The notes beneath the pieces were generated by a model. The model was not told the DNA's origin and did not search any database. It saw nothing but the letters and a program-made list of their open reading frames with translations. From Microstegium vimineum (taxonomy: Eukaryota > Streptophyta > Magnoliopsida > Poales > Poaceae): DNA of 64,000 nucleotides. Positions 9,672-21,946 of the stretch are shown one piece after another. The DNA is taken from NCBI GenBank assembly GCA_022036555.1, contig CM039140.1, positions 29,221,843 to 29,285,842 of the forward strand. Reading direction: 5' to 3'. Positions within the stretch are counted from its first letter, which is position 1, and each line of letters starts with the position of its first letter. The position numbers were made by a program, and so were the translations under genes.

Positions 9672-12600
9672 ATCTCCCCCTTGATAAATGCATTGACCAA
9701 CAAGAGAGCCAAACAAGAAGGTTTGAAAGCAAAACCCCAAACCTCTCAACCTTGTGTTAATCACTCATCACAAAACTGAACATCATTGTCAATTATCCAC
9801 CATGTGTTCGCAATCTCCCCCTTGATGAATGCATTAACCAACATAGAAGCCCAATATAGGAGATTTGAAGGCAAAACAAACAACTCTCATTCAAGTGCCC
9901 AAAAGCAAAGTAAAAGCAAACACAAGGCCACTTGAGATGAGAAAGGATCATGAAGGCTTCAAGGAAAAACTCTCGGTCCCTAAAGAAAGGGCAAAGGCTC
10001 AACACAACCAAAGAGTCAAGAAACAAGAGCTTCAAAAAATCCCAAAAGCGCTCAAAGCCAATTCAAACAAGTGTCAAACAATCATCACAAGATAAACCAA
10101 GTTTCTTAACAAGTGCCAAGGTTCTTATCAACTTGGTGCACATTCTCCCCCTTGATGATTGAATTGACAATAACTAAGAAAAAGAGATGGCTTGAGACAC
10201 AAGGACATTAGAAGATCCATGAAGAGATACCAAAGAAGCCAAAAATCTCATCCAAGTGATCAAAAGACACACAAAGCCAAACGGGGTCACTTGAGAAGAG
10301 CAAAACGCATCCAAAACTTGGTCCCCAAAGACATGGGCAACGCCTCAAAGCAACCAAGTAAAAAAAAGCTAGCCCTCAAGAAGAGGCACAAAATGGGCTC
10401 AACACCGCTAGCAAGTCCAAGATACCAATCACAGCTCTCAAGGCTCAGAAAACCAATTGAAGCAACAAGGGAAGCTCAAAGATACCAATTTAACCAAAAA
10501 GGGCTCAAAAAAAAACAATCGAAACATGTCGGAGCCAACAAAGCAAGCTAGACCTTCCAGAAGAGGCAAAGGCTCAACACATCTAGCAAGAACTCCCCCT
10601 GGGCGAAAGCACACTCAAGATACCAAGAAAGGGTGAAAAGAGCAAAGAAGCAAGGAGATACCAATTGAAGAACTTTTAAAAGCTCAAAAACCAAATTTTC
10701 TCCCCCTTGACTAGTGCAAGTATGAAAATGCACCGATTCCTCCCCCTTGGTTGAATATGAATGAAATGCACATTTCTCCCCCTTGTTGACACATGTAGCT
10801 CATCAAAGCTCAAAACTCAAGAACCGGCCACAAATGCCATAAAATGCAAAATGAGTGCAAAAGCTTCATACATAGAGCGCAAACAATGAATAAATGCTCT
10901 AAGTGATGTGATCCTGTGAGAATAGGAAAAGCTCTACGTGTCCAACAAAGACTCAAGTTGAGCTTAAGATTACTTTAGAAGCTATTTTAGAGAGCATACC
11001 ATGTGAGAGCAGAGAAAGGGTATCACCTCCTAGAGACAACTAGACAAGGCAAACAAGATAGGATCTATCTCAAAGAAATCTCATGTATAGCAAGTAGAAC
11101 TATCCCTAGCAAAGCTCATACAACAAGCCAATGACCCAACTGAATGAATTTTTCAAATTTCAGAGTTTTGCAGCCAAAAATCAGTTTTAGGCACATTTCA
11201 AGTTGTATGCGAGTGGTTGTAAGCAAGGTGATGCCACTTCTTACCAACCGGGCGAAGTCAAAGGACTTAACACACCGGTTTTGGTCATACACGACACCGC
11301 TCAAGTTCCACCCATACGAGAAGCAGTCTCGAACACACGGTGAAGTGCTCACAATGCAGACCCAACTCGATCTTTCCAATTCACAAAACAGAGAGCAATT
11401 TCATTTAGTTCAATTTTAATCATGGTGCTCAATGTAAGTGAATGAAACAATGAAGAGCCATAGTTACAAGCTATATACAAGACAACCAAGAAGGATCTTC
11501 AAAAGCCTACACATGCTAGTGCCATTTCAGAGGTGACATGGGGAATTAAATTCAGTTTTAAAGCTTTTCTAACTTAGCTCTATTGCATATCAAGAGATCA
11601 AAGAGAGTCTAAGTTAGGCAACACCATAGACACATAAAGCACCTCAAACAGAGCATAGATTCATTATATCGGCTATAGGTATGAAGCTTAAAATGAACTA
11701 TGTCACAAATGCAAATGAGATGCAAAAGTCCATATGGGATGGGTTTTGGCTCATAACTCTGGAAGCGCGAGAGAGGGTTCAAAAACAATCTTGGAGACAC
11801 CCGAAAAGTACCAATTGAGTACCATAGAAAAGATACCAATTTAAGGACCAAAACATGATACCACTTGGAAGAGAAAAACAACTGATACCAAGAAATCTCC
11901 TTGAAAAGAGAAGAGAAGAGTCAAACACACAAGGAGAAGGATGAAACCAAGATGCAAGAAGGCACAAGAGTGAGCCAACTCCCTTGAAAGAGGCCAAACT
12001 CCCCCTCAACCAAAGACACCTAGCAAGAGAAAACTAGGGAACACAAGATGTACAAAAACACAAGAAAAACAACTCCAACACCAAAAGAGGAAAGAAAAAC
12101 TCAAAAAAGCAAAAGCAACCTAAAAACACTGCAAGCCCAAACAACAACCAAACTCTCAACACATGTTGTAATGCGCAATGATGATATCAATTTTGAGAAT
12201 TTAAAAGCATGTAACATGATACCAATAAAAATGGCTAAAAACTTGGGCTAACAAACATGTCAATAGGGTACAAGATACTATACAAGAGCTAGCAAAACTG
12301 AAACCTAATGAACACCATATCAGCTACACAATTTACGCACAAGGTTGATCATGGCAAAGTGTTCATGAGGATCACACACTAACATGAAAAGTGGCTAATC
12401 CACCAAGACCTACACAAAGCTAGCATGGTATATGATACACAAGATAAAACAAGCTAGAATAGATACAAAACTATGATACAAGTATGATACAAGCAAGACT
12501 ATACAAGTGAGCACATGAACATCTATCTCATACAAGTAAGAAAGCATGAGAGTACAAGGTATGTGTGTATATGATAGCTCACAAAGTGTGTAGATGTCAC

Positions 12601-12718
12601 AATGAAGCACGATCCTCTTGGAGGCCATTCCAATGGGGTGTAGAAACCATCAAGACTTGATCAAGCACAAAAGATCAAGTTCCACTAAGCGCATGTTCTC
12701 TACCCCGCGTCCCCATAC
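9672..12718 (-). mobile_element. Copia-type element: internal non-coding region
   Basis: This is about 3 kb between the polypurine tract and the gag-like ORF where pol would be expected. I see no integrase, reverse transcriptase or RNase H reading in any frame. The sequence is A-rich on the plus strand and is dotted with ctcccccttgatgaatgc-like repeats (for example 9674, 9818, 10145, 10740, 10780) that resemble the polypurine tract. The absence of pol makes this a non-autonomous element, as in large retrotransposon derivatives. Confidence 0.7.
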
Positions 12719-14773
12719 CTACACACACGAGGACAAATCCATCCGAGTCTTGGATTCCAAAGGATTAGCAAGCATATACTTGGGAACCCAAGACTTGGTC
12801 ACATGTCTAAAAGAATCTCTCACCTTATCATGTGGGTTAGCATGATGCAAATGTTGGTTCAAAAATATTTTTGAAACATCCTTGGAAGTGTTCCTCGAAA
12901 GGACAACTCGAGAAAGAGAACGAGTGTCACCAAGAGCCAAGAGGAAAGCATCTTCCAAGGTCTTAAAGGAAGAACCAATAGAAGCATCATGAGAAGCATG
13001 TTGTCGACCAAGAAGAGAAGCACTAGAAGCATTTCCACAAACATGACCTACCCCACTAGAGAAGGAATCATAAAGCTCATCAACAAATAATGACTTCTTA
13101 CTAGGATCACAAGTGTCCATGCAATGAGAAGGGCAATGAACAACCAAAGTCCTAGAAGAACAAACTTGGCGCATGTGTTTGGCACGTCGATAGCAAAACC
13201 TCTCTTGATGCCCATCTTTCTCACAAAAAGAGCAATGGTACAAAGGCCTATTGGAAGGCATGGTTTGTGAAGACAAAATACCATTCTTCACCAAGTGAGA
13301 AATCCCTTGGGACTTAGAACAAGACGCATCAAGGCTCAACTTGCTGCCAACACTAGGAGCACACGTGCCATGGAAAAGGCTGCGTAGCTTCCTAAGAGCC
13401 TTAGCTCGAACACACCGCTCATGCTTGACACGGTGAAAGCAAAAATCAAATGTATGTCCATCTTTCTTGCAAAAGGTGCAATGGAAGGTTGGTTTGGGAA
13501 CCCGAGTTTCAAAAATGTGAGAAGCACCCTTGCCATGAGAAATCCCTTGGACATCATTTGAATAAGCTACAAGCTTTGGACTAGCTATGGAAGAGCTATC
13601 CGAAGCCTTAGCACAAGTGCCATCATCTAAAGACTCACGCTCAACACAAGAACTCAACTCCGGTTGCAAAGAAGCAATTTCAAAAACAACAACATCGGAG
13701 TTGCAAAAATTGTGAGAATCCAAAGACTTAGCACAAAGACTCTTGCATCTTTTGGCCAAAACCTCATTTTCAAACTTGAGGCGATCACAAGTACCACAAG
13801 GAGTGATTTTCTCATTTTTCATCTCCTTTTCAATGCACTCGGCATATGTGGTACGCAAGATCTCAATCTCTTTCTCAAGGTTGGCACTCATCTCATTATG
13901 CTCAACCAACTTCGCGCTCATATCATCGCGCATTTGCTTCAAAGCCATAACTTCATTTTCTAAATCAATGCATGATGTGCAAATGAGACCAATGGGAGAA
14001 ACATCATCATTCACATCAAGCAAAGCATCATGATTATCACAAGAAGTAAGGCAAGCATCATTAATCTCATTCAAAGAGCACAAGCTACAAGGCCTATAAT
14101 TTAACTCATCAATTTTAGCCCTAGCATGCTCAAGTTGATCTACACATGTGGTGTGAGTCAATTTTAGTTCATTAATTTCAGCAACCAAAGAATCACAAGA
14201 GACACATGGTAAAGAAGCATTTGACTTCAACAAATCAATCTCATCTCTAGCCTTATCAATATCCATGTGCAATTCAATACATTCAAGATTAGACATAGAG
14301 GCATTGATTTTCAACTTCTTGTTTTCAGATTTTAAGCAAGTAAAAGAGGAATGAAAATCCTCATACTTTCTATGAAAGTTAACACAAGAAGTGCATGGAG
14401 TCAAAGCACAAGATTTCCAATGTGAAAGACCATTTTTCAACCTAGTGATGGAGCATTTCAATTTTTTAATCTTTCTATGCAAGGCAACATTAAGATCTTC
14501 ATATTTATCAATCGTTTCAACACATGCATCAAAGCGCCAAGATAAGCACACAATACTACCAACAAGTGTACCTCTCTTGTCTTTGCCAAGCTCACGTAGA
14601 AGATCCTCCGTCGATAGCTCATCATCACCTAGGAGGTCCAACAAAGCATCCATCTCATGTTCCTTCTCAAGCGCCACACTACGCCTTCTCCTCAAGAGGT
14701 CATCCTCGAATGCATCCATGCTTCTATTGATACCTAAAGACAAAGATCCAATAGACACAAGGCTTGGTGCCAT
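12719..14773 (-). CDS. Gag-like protein with two CCHC zinc knuckles (684 aa)
   Basis: This is an uninterrupted 684-codon frame starting about 135 bp downstream of the primer binding site. Residues about 85-345 are coiled-coil-like and carry five C-x2-C pairs (residues 127, 190, 229, 265, 326), mostly followed by leucine- and glutamate-rich stretches. Two zinc knuckles of the form C-x2-C-x4-H-x4-C lie at about 432-445 and 514-527. The tail includes SWVPKYMLANP, like the end of copia gag in grasses. It probably packages the element's RNA. No protease or pol follows. It is the longest intact frame in the window. Confidence 0.7.
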   Translation of the reverse strand: MAPSLVSIGSLSLGINRSMDAFEDDLLRRRRSVALEKEHEMDALLDLLGDDELSTEDLLRELGKDKRGTLVGSIVCLSWRFDACVETIDKYEDLNVALHRKIKKLKCSITRLKNGLSHWKSCALTPCTSCVNFHRKYEDFHSSFTCLKSENKKLKINASMSNLECIELHMDIDKARDEIDLLKSNASLPCVSCDSLVAEINELKLTHTTCVDQLEHARAKIDELNYRPCSLCSLNEINDACLTSCDNHDALLDVNDDVSPIGLICTSCIDLENEVMALKQMRDDMSAKLVEHNEMSANLEKEIEILRTTYAECIEKEMKNEKITPCGTCDRLKFENEVLAKRCKSLCAKSLDSHNFCNSDVVVFEIASLQPELSSCVERESLDDGTCAKASDSSSIASPKLVAYSNDVQGISHGKGASHIFETRVPKPTFHCTFCKKDGHTFDFCFHRVKHERCVRAKALRKLRSLFHGTCAPSVGSKLSLDASCSKSQGISHLVKNGILSSQTMPSNRPLYHCSFCEKDGHQERFCYRRAKHMRQVCSSRTLVVHCPSHCMDTCDPSKKSLFVDELYDSFSSGVGHVCGNASSASLLGRQHASHDASIGSSFKTLEDAFLLALGDTRSLSRVVLSRNTSKDVSKIFLNQHLHHANPHDKVRDSFRHVTKSWVPKYMLANPLESKTRMDLSSCV

Positions 14774-14906
14774 AGCTCAAAAGCACCGTTAGTGTTAGCA
14801 AAACAAAGCTCACAAAATCAACAAACAAAGTCGACAAAGAGACACCCTCAAATCAAGCCGCAAAAGAGAGATCACAAGACGGTTAATGTGGGTGATCCTT
14901 AGCCTA

Positions 14907-14918
14907 GCTCTGATACCA
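14907..14918 (-). promoter_or_regulatory. Primer binding site (initiator tRNA-Met)
   Basis: On the minus strand the bases two nucleotides inside the LTR read TGGTATCAGAGC, the complement of the 3' end of plant initiator tRNA-Met used by most Ty1/copia elements. This fixes the element's orientation (minus) and the LTR edge at 14921. Confidence 0.85.
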
Positions 14919-14920
14919 AT

Positions 14921-17112
14921 TGAAGGACCGAGAACGGCAACCAGAGGGGGGGGGGTGAATGGGAGCCAAATCAAATTTCTTTTCACACTTGGCCCTTGTC
15001 CCAAAATCACGCCCAAAACTCGAGCTCGGATGAAACGACGCGCACACGACCTAACAAGTAGGTGGAAACCTTAGGAAGACCCCTAGAGGTGCAGCGGAGC
15101 GGTCAGAGAAGGTCGGTGAAAGATCGAAACCACGAACTCGAAACGCGACCCGAAAGAGGTGCTCTCAACCTCTAGAGAAGAGAGGCAAGAGCACACCCAA
15201 AAGCCACTTATGAGAACTGGTCTCAAAAGTTCCTCATCATGTTCCCTACGTGAATACAAATCCAACACAACAAATGGAACTTGATTCGGTGTCCGGATGA
15301 GAGAGATACGGGGAAAACATGGAAGTTGTTTTAGCGAACTGTCCGCTGACGAAGGCTCAGACTGTCCGCATCCTGATTCTGACGAGCGGCGGACTGTCCG
15401 CGAATAAAGCCCGGACTGTCTGCCGGCAAAACAAAAAAAACCCCAAACAGAAAGAGCAGAAACTGTGTTTCTTGGCAGGTTTACACACCGGACAGTCCGG
15501 GAATGAGCCCGGACACTGTCGCGCCGGCAAAACAAAAAAAACCCGAACAGAAAGAGCAGAAACTGTGTTTCTTGGCAGGTTTACACGCCGGACAGTCCGG
15601 GAATAATCCCGGACAGTCCAGGAACACCGAGACTGAACTGAAACACTCCCTGTCTCGGCCCGATAGGCGGAGAGTCCGCCCCTAGGGACCGGACAGTCCG
15701 AGGCTGCTCGCACAGAGGCAATTTGGGGGCGATTTTGAATCGCCTCTCCCCCAAATCTTCCCAAATTACATCCAAATCTTTACCAATAGCCACCAAACTT
15801 TGTGGGCATGATCCCAAGGCTATGGAGGAGCTATCCCAAAGAAATCATCGCTCAATTTGGTGTGAATCAATGGGGGCAAAAGAAATTCGGGAAAAAGCTC
15901 AAGAACAAGAACACGAACTTCAAAACGTCCGATCTATGTGCTCGTGAGGAATCAAGGGAAACCCTTCGGTGCAATTGTTCTTCTCACGTCCCCGCACAAA
16001 ATGATTCAAACGCAATTGATCGAAACGGCCCGTAGCCAAAGATCTCACTCCATGAACAAATTCGGGAAAAAGCAAGAACGCGAAGAACAGGCACAATCAG
16101 AGACACAAATCACGAAATTGAACTAACCATGCTTTACGGAGGGTAAGGCCTCCGATTCCCGAACACAAAGGTTGCAAGTTTTACATGAATCGACTACACA
16201 ATCAACTCATGGACCTCTAAGCATGAACTAGGGTTTGGGGAGAGAGAGTGGTGAGGGGGAAAATGAGAGAGGTGGAAGAGGTAAGGTGCTTAGAGCACCC
16301 ATCATCCTTATTAATGAGATCTATTTGGACATTTCCAAATAGCCCCCTGATACATGAGAGAACTACCTAGTCCTAAGACACTGTAGTCCAACTCTTCATC
16401 TTCGTTTGGACGGCCCCGCTTCCTGCCCGGACTTGCCATCGCCTTGACGCAACCTCCAGGATTCCGCCACGTGCCATCCCCGCTTCCTCAGAAGCTCCGC
16501 CCGGGGTTTGAGGCCCAAACCCGCGAAACCCACCACCGGTAGCTTTCGGCTCAACTACCGAACCCCGAGTTTTGAGGCCCAAACTCGGAAACCGTCCACC
16601 GATGGTTTTGCGGCCCAAGCCACCAAACCGCTCGACTCGTGCCGCCTCATCCTCGCCCGTCCCAGCTCCGAGTCCCCTGAGCCTCCTGCTCGACTCGCTC
16701 GCTGACCGTCTTGACTTGGCCAACACGGTCTACCTCCATTTCTTGTCGCGCTTGCCGGTGCCAAGTACTAGCCACCACAGCTAGTCCGCCGGCGCCCATG
16801 GTCCCTCAGTCCGAGCCCCGCTTCCGCCCTTCACCGCTCTCATTCTATCGGCACGACAAGCCTCTACTCGACCTTCTCCACGCCATTGACCACTGTCTCT
16901 GGGCCTAGCACCTGCACACCACAAGCTGATAGACATGTTGCACACCACACTCAAACGCAACACAACTCACACAACACCTCCGGTTAGCCATTAGATAATC
17001 AAGCACATATGCAAATATGACTCACTCGGAAAAGCTTCAAACCCCTCAAACTAGAGTCAATCATTCATCATAAAACTGAACATCATGAGCACTTATCAAC
17101 CATGTGCTCGCA
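14921..17112 (-). mobile_element. Copia-type element: middle LTR
   Basis: This is the second copy of the 2.2-kb LTR, with the same TG and CA boundaries. It has an extra GGACAGTCCGGGAAT-type unit near 15588 compared with the left LTR. It serves as 5' LTR of the internal region on its left. On its right it is followed not by flanking host DNA but by another partial internal region, so it is shared between two tandem units. Confidence 0.85.
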
Positions 17113-20100
17113 ATCTCCCCCTTGATAAATGCATTGACCAACAAGAGAGCCAAACAAGAAGGTTTGAAAGCAAAACCCCAAACCTCTCAACCTTGTGTTA
17201 ATCACTCATCACAAAACTGAACATCATGGTCAATTATCAACCATGTGTTCACAATGTCCCTCTTGATGAATGCATTAACCAACATAGAAGCCCAATATAG
17301 GAGATTTGAAGGCAAAACAAACAACAGTCATTCAAGTGCCCAAAAGCCAAGTAAAAGCAAACACAAGGCCTCTTGAGATGAGAAAGGATCATGAAGGCTT
17401 CAAGGAAAAACTCTCGGTCCCTAAAGAAAGGGCAAAGGCTCAACACAACCAAAGAGTCAAGAAACAAGAGCTTCAAGAAATCCCAAAAGCGCTCAAAGCC
17501 AATTCAAACAAGTGTCAAACAATCATCACAAGATAAACCAAGTTTCTTAACAAGTGCCAAGGTTCTTATCAACTTGGTGCACATTCTCCCCCTTGATGAT
17601 TGAATTGACAATAACTAAGAAAAAGAGATGGCTTGAGACACAAGGGCATTAGAAGATCCATGAAGAGATACCAAAGAAGCCAAAAATCTCATCCAAGTGA
17701 TCAAAAGACACACAAAGCCAAACAGGGTCACTTGAGAAGAGCAAAACGCATCCAAAACTTGGTCTCCAAAGACATGGGCAACGCCTCGAAGCAACCAAGT
17801 AAAACAAAGTTAGCCCTCAAGAAGAGGCACAAAACGGGCTCAACACCGCTAGCAAGTCCAAGATACCAATCACATTTCTCAAGGCTCAGAAAACCAATTG
17901 AAGCAACAAGAGAAGCTCAAAGATACCAATTTAACCAAAAAAGGCTATAAAAACCAATCGAAACCTGTCGGAGCCAACAAAGCAAGCTAGACCCTCCAGA
18001 AGAGGCAAAGGCTCAGCACATCTAGCAAGAACTCCCCCTGGGCAAAAGCACACTCAAGATACCAAGAAAGGGTGAAAAGAGCCAAGAAGCAAGGAGATAC
18101 CAATTGAAGAACTTTTAAAAGCTCAAAAACCACATTTTCTCCGCGTTGACTAGTGCAAGTATGAAAATGCACCGATTCCTCCCCCTTGGTTGAATATGAA
18201 TGAAATTCACATTTCTCCCCCTTGTTGACACATATAGCTCATCAAAGCTCAAAACTCAAGAACCGGCCACAAATGCCATAAAATGCAAAATGAGTGCAAA
18301 AGCTTCATACATAGAGCGCAAACAATGAATAAATGCTCTAAGTGATGTGATCCTGTGAGAATAGGAAAAGCTCTACGTGTCCAACAAAGACTCAAGTTGA
18401 GCTTAAGATTACTTTAGAAGCTATTTTAGAGAGCATACCATGTGAGAGCAGAGAAAGGGTATCACCTCCTAGAGACAACTAGACAAGGCAAACAAGATAG
18501 GATCTATCTCAAAGAAATCTCATGTATAGCAAGTAGAACTATCCCTAGCAAAGCTCATACAACAAGCCAATGACCCAACTGAATGAATTTTTCAAATTTC
18601 AGAGTTTTGCAGCCAAAAATCAGTTTTAGGCACATTTCAAGTTGTATGCGAGTGGTTGTAAGCAAGGTGATGCCACTTCTTACCAACCGGGCGAAGTCAA
18701 AGGACTTAACACACCGGTTTTGGTCATACACGACACCGCTCAAGTTCCACCCATACGAGAAGCAGTCTCGAACACACGGTGAAGTGCTCACAATGCAGAC
18801 CCAACTCGATCTTTCCAATTCACAAAACAGAGAGCAATTTCATTTAGTTCAATTTTAATCATGGTGCTCAATGTAAGTGAATGAAACAATGAAGAGCCAT
18901 AGTTACAAGCTATATACAAGACAACCAAGAAGGATCTTCAAAAGCCTACACATGCTAGTGCCATTTCAGAGGTGACATGGGGAATTAAATTCAGTTTTAA
19001 AGCTTTTCTAACTTAGCTCTATTGCATATCAAGAGATCAAAGAGAGTCTAAGTTAGGCAACACCATAGACACATAAAGCACCTCAAACAGAGCATAGATT
19101 CATTATATCGGCTATAGGTATGAAGCTTAAAATGAACTATGTCACAAATGCAAATGAGATGCAAAAGGCCATATGGGATGGGTTTTGGCTCATAACTCTG
19201 GAAGCGCGAGAGAGGGTTCAAAAACAATCTTGGAGACACCCGAAAAGTACCAATTGAGTACCATAGAAAAGATACCAATTTAAGGACCAAAACATGATAC
19301 CACTTGGAAGAGAAAAACAACTGATACCAAGAAATCTCCTTGAAAAGAGAAGAGAAGAGTCAAACACACAAGGAGAAGGATGAAACCAAGATGCAAGAAG
19401 GCACAAGAGCGAGCCAACTCCCTTGAAAGAGGCCAAACTCCCCCTCAACCAAAGACACCTAGAAAGAGAAAGCTAGGGAACACAAGATGTACAAAAACAC
19501 AAGAAAAACAACTCCAACACCAAAAGAGGAAAGAAAAACTCAAAGAGGCAAAAGCAACCTAAAAACACTGCAAGCCCAAACAACAACCAAACTCTCAACA
19601 CATGTTGTAATGCGCAATGATGATATCAATTTTGAGAATTTAAAAGCATGTAACATGATACCAATAAAAATGTCTAAAAACTTGGGCTAACAAACATGTC
19701 AATAGGGTACAAGATACTATACAAGAGCTAGCAAAACTGAAACCTAATGAACACCATATCAGCTACACAATTTACGCACAAGGTTGATCATGGCAAAGTG
19801 TTCATGAGGATCACACACTAACATGAAAAGTGGCTAATCCACTAAGACCTACACAAAGCTAGCATGGCATATGATACACAAGAGAAAACAAGCTAGAATA
19901 GGTACAAAACTATGATACAAGTATGATACAAGAATGACTATACAAGTGAGCACATGAACAACTATCTCATATAAGTAAGAAAGCATGAGAGTACAAGGTA
20001 TGTGTGTATATGATAGCTCACAAAGTGTGTAGATGTCACAATGAAGCACGAGCCTCTTGGAGGCCATTCCAACGGGGTGTAGAAACCATCAAGACTTGAT

Positions 20101-20782
20101 CAAGCACAAAAGATCAAGTTCCACTAAGCGCATGTTCTCTACCCCGCGTCCCCATACCTACACACAAGAGGACAAATCCATCCGAGTTTTGGATTCCAAA
20201 GGATTAGCAAGCATATACTTGGGAACCCAAGACTTGGTCACATGTCTAAAAGAATCTCTCACCTTATCATGTGGGTTAGCATGATGCAAATGTTGGTTCA
20301 AAAATATTTTTGAAACATCCTTGGAAGTGTTCCTCAAAAGGACAACTCGAGAAAGAGAACGAGTGTCACCAAGAGCCAAGAGCCAAGCATATTCCAAGGT
20401 CTTAAAGGAAGAACCAATAGAAGCATCATGAGAAGCATGTTGTCGACCAACAAGAGAAGCACTAGAAGCATTCCACTAACATGACCTACCCCACTAGAGA
20501 AGGAATCATAAAGCCCATCAACAAATAATGACTTATTACTAGGATCACAAGTGTCCATGCCATGAGAAGGGCAATGAACAACCAAAGTCCTTGAAGAACA
20601 AACTTGGCGCATGCGTTTAGCACGTCGATAGCAAAACCTCTCTTGATGCCCATCTTTCTCACAAAAAGAGCAATGGTACAAAGGCCTATTGGAAGGCATG
20701 GTTTGTGAAGACAAAATACCAATCTTCACCAAGTGAGAAATCCCTTGGGACTCAGAACAAGACGCATCAAGGCTCAACTTGC
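17113..20782 (-). mobile_element. Copia-type element: second, truncated internal region
   Basis: This is a repeat of 9672-13342 in the same orientation, starting with the same polypurine tract and ending inside the gag ORF at the word CAACTTGC. The rest of gag, the primer binding site and a third LTR are missing. From about 18240 to 19170 it shows no mismatch by eye with 10800-11728, while flanking parts differ at several percent. At 20783 it joins a C-rich segment of CACTA element A. Confidence 0.8.
20158..20782 (-). pseudogene. Truncated second copy of the gag-like ORF
   Basis: This is the C-terminal part of the 684-aa gag-like protein, including the second zinc knuckle (CSFCEKDGHQERFC) and the SWVPKYMLANP tail. 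Relative to the intact copy there is a one-base loss near 20477 that shifts the frame. The 5' part of the gene is absent because the unit is broken at 20782. On the minus strand a frame now runs from the CACTA segment into gag, an accidental fusion. Confidence 0.75.
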
Positions 20783-21039
20783 CCCCCCCCACCAAGCCGC
20801 CCCCCCACCCACCCAGCAGCGCCCCACACACCGAGAAGAGCGGAGTAGAGAGGAGGAGGGGAGAAGAAGAAGGAGGAGGGGAGAAGAAGAAGGAAGAGAA
20901 GGAGAAGGAGGAGGAGAAGGAGAAGAAGAAGAAGTACTTGCCGGCCTTGTCCCGTCGACCCTCACGCCACTGCGGGCGTCGCCAGAAAGGTATACACAAT
21001 AGTACTAGTAGTTTGTAGTATTAGTTTGTAATAAGTAGT

Positions 21040-21240
21040 TTTACTAGCAACGTTAGTGTTAGTAGTTAGTAGTTAGTAGTTAGTGGTTAGTAGTACTTAG
21101 TAGTTAGTTAGGTAGTGGAGAGTGTAGTAATAGCTAGAAGCATGTTGTATGTAGTAGTATGTATAGTAGTTAGAAGTATTGGTTTGATAAGTTATAGATA
21201 TAGTAGTTAGTAAGTAGTTAGTAAGTTAGTAGTAGTATAG
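21040..21240. repeat. Degenerate agtagttagt microsatellite-like tract
   Basis: Imperfect repeats of about 7-10 bp made of tagt and agtt units lie in the probable leader intron of the CACTA transposase gene. They are not an array of exact units. Confidence 0.6.
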
Positions 21241-21704
21241 TGGTTAGTGTGTGATAGGTTGTCTATAATGTTTGGGTTGGTATATGTTGTTGTTGGCCTT
21301 CGTGCCACTATTTTGTGCATATGTGGTTGTTGGCCTTCATGCCAATGTTTTTTGCAGGTTTGGTAACCTCCCCGTGCAGGGGAGGTGCTATCGAAATTTT
21401 CAGTTGACACTGACCAATCGTTTTTCTTGTAGGAGGACCCGTGGGAGGGACTCGGGGGCATTGCTGTGGGCGTTGCTGTTCTGCCTGCACTACGTCGCCT
21501 CGCCACTGCACCGCCTCGCCACCGCCTCACTAGCCTATTTTCACCGACACCTTAGGTATAGCCCCCTCCTTTTCATGCATGTTTCATAAGATCACGTAAC
21601 CAAGTTAGGCGTCTCCCGTTCGAAAGAGATACGGTCGAAGGTATGTAAAATCTTTGCATATCTGTGACCGTATCTGTTTTGGATTGTCCACGTATTTTGG
21701 ACAG

Positions 21705-21849
21705 CCCGTTGATGCGTAGATGATGTTAGTTTCCATGCATACTCTCCCTTTTGGGACGTGTATCGGGAGAACAGCGGGGAGGTGCTGCCAAAATTCTGTC
21801 TCGGATCGGAGCGGAGCATGGAAACTGACATCATCTACGCATCCGCGGG
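21705..21849. repeat. 34-bp inverted repeat upstream of the TNP2 ORF
   Basis: Arms at 21705-21738 and 21816-21849 are reverse complements with three mismatches; the shared core is gatgcgtagatgatgt. They enclose about 77 bp. They lie about 100 bp before the transposase start. They could form a hairpin in the leader RNA or be a protein-binding repeat; no evidence decides between these. Confidence 0.75.
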
Positions 21850-21946
21850 TGGGATTAGGACCTATCCTCACCTATTAGACAGTTGGCATGTTGTGCAGAT
21901 GCATTTGCTGGTTATATTGCTCGCTTACATATGTATATGTTAGAGG

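Larger units (their letters stand above)
20783..21946 (+). mobile_element. CACTA element A resumes: duplicated flank and leader
   Basis: Positions 20800-20957 repeat 7345-7497 (the GAGAAG-rich run and tacttgccggcc) and then continue past the retroelement insertion point with cgaccctcacgcc. This is followed by a possible donor (gtatac at 20990) and a stretch of degenerate agtagttagt units (21040-21240). Short GC-rich pieces between 21290 and 21590 look like leader exons. No long reading frame with a recognisable domain was seen here. Confidence 0.65.

Noticed and set aside
10192..12009. Lysine-rich frames in the internal region of the copia-type element
   Set aside because: The A-rich composition produces Lys- and Gln-rich frames. 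No pol motif is present in any frame.
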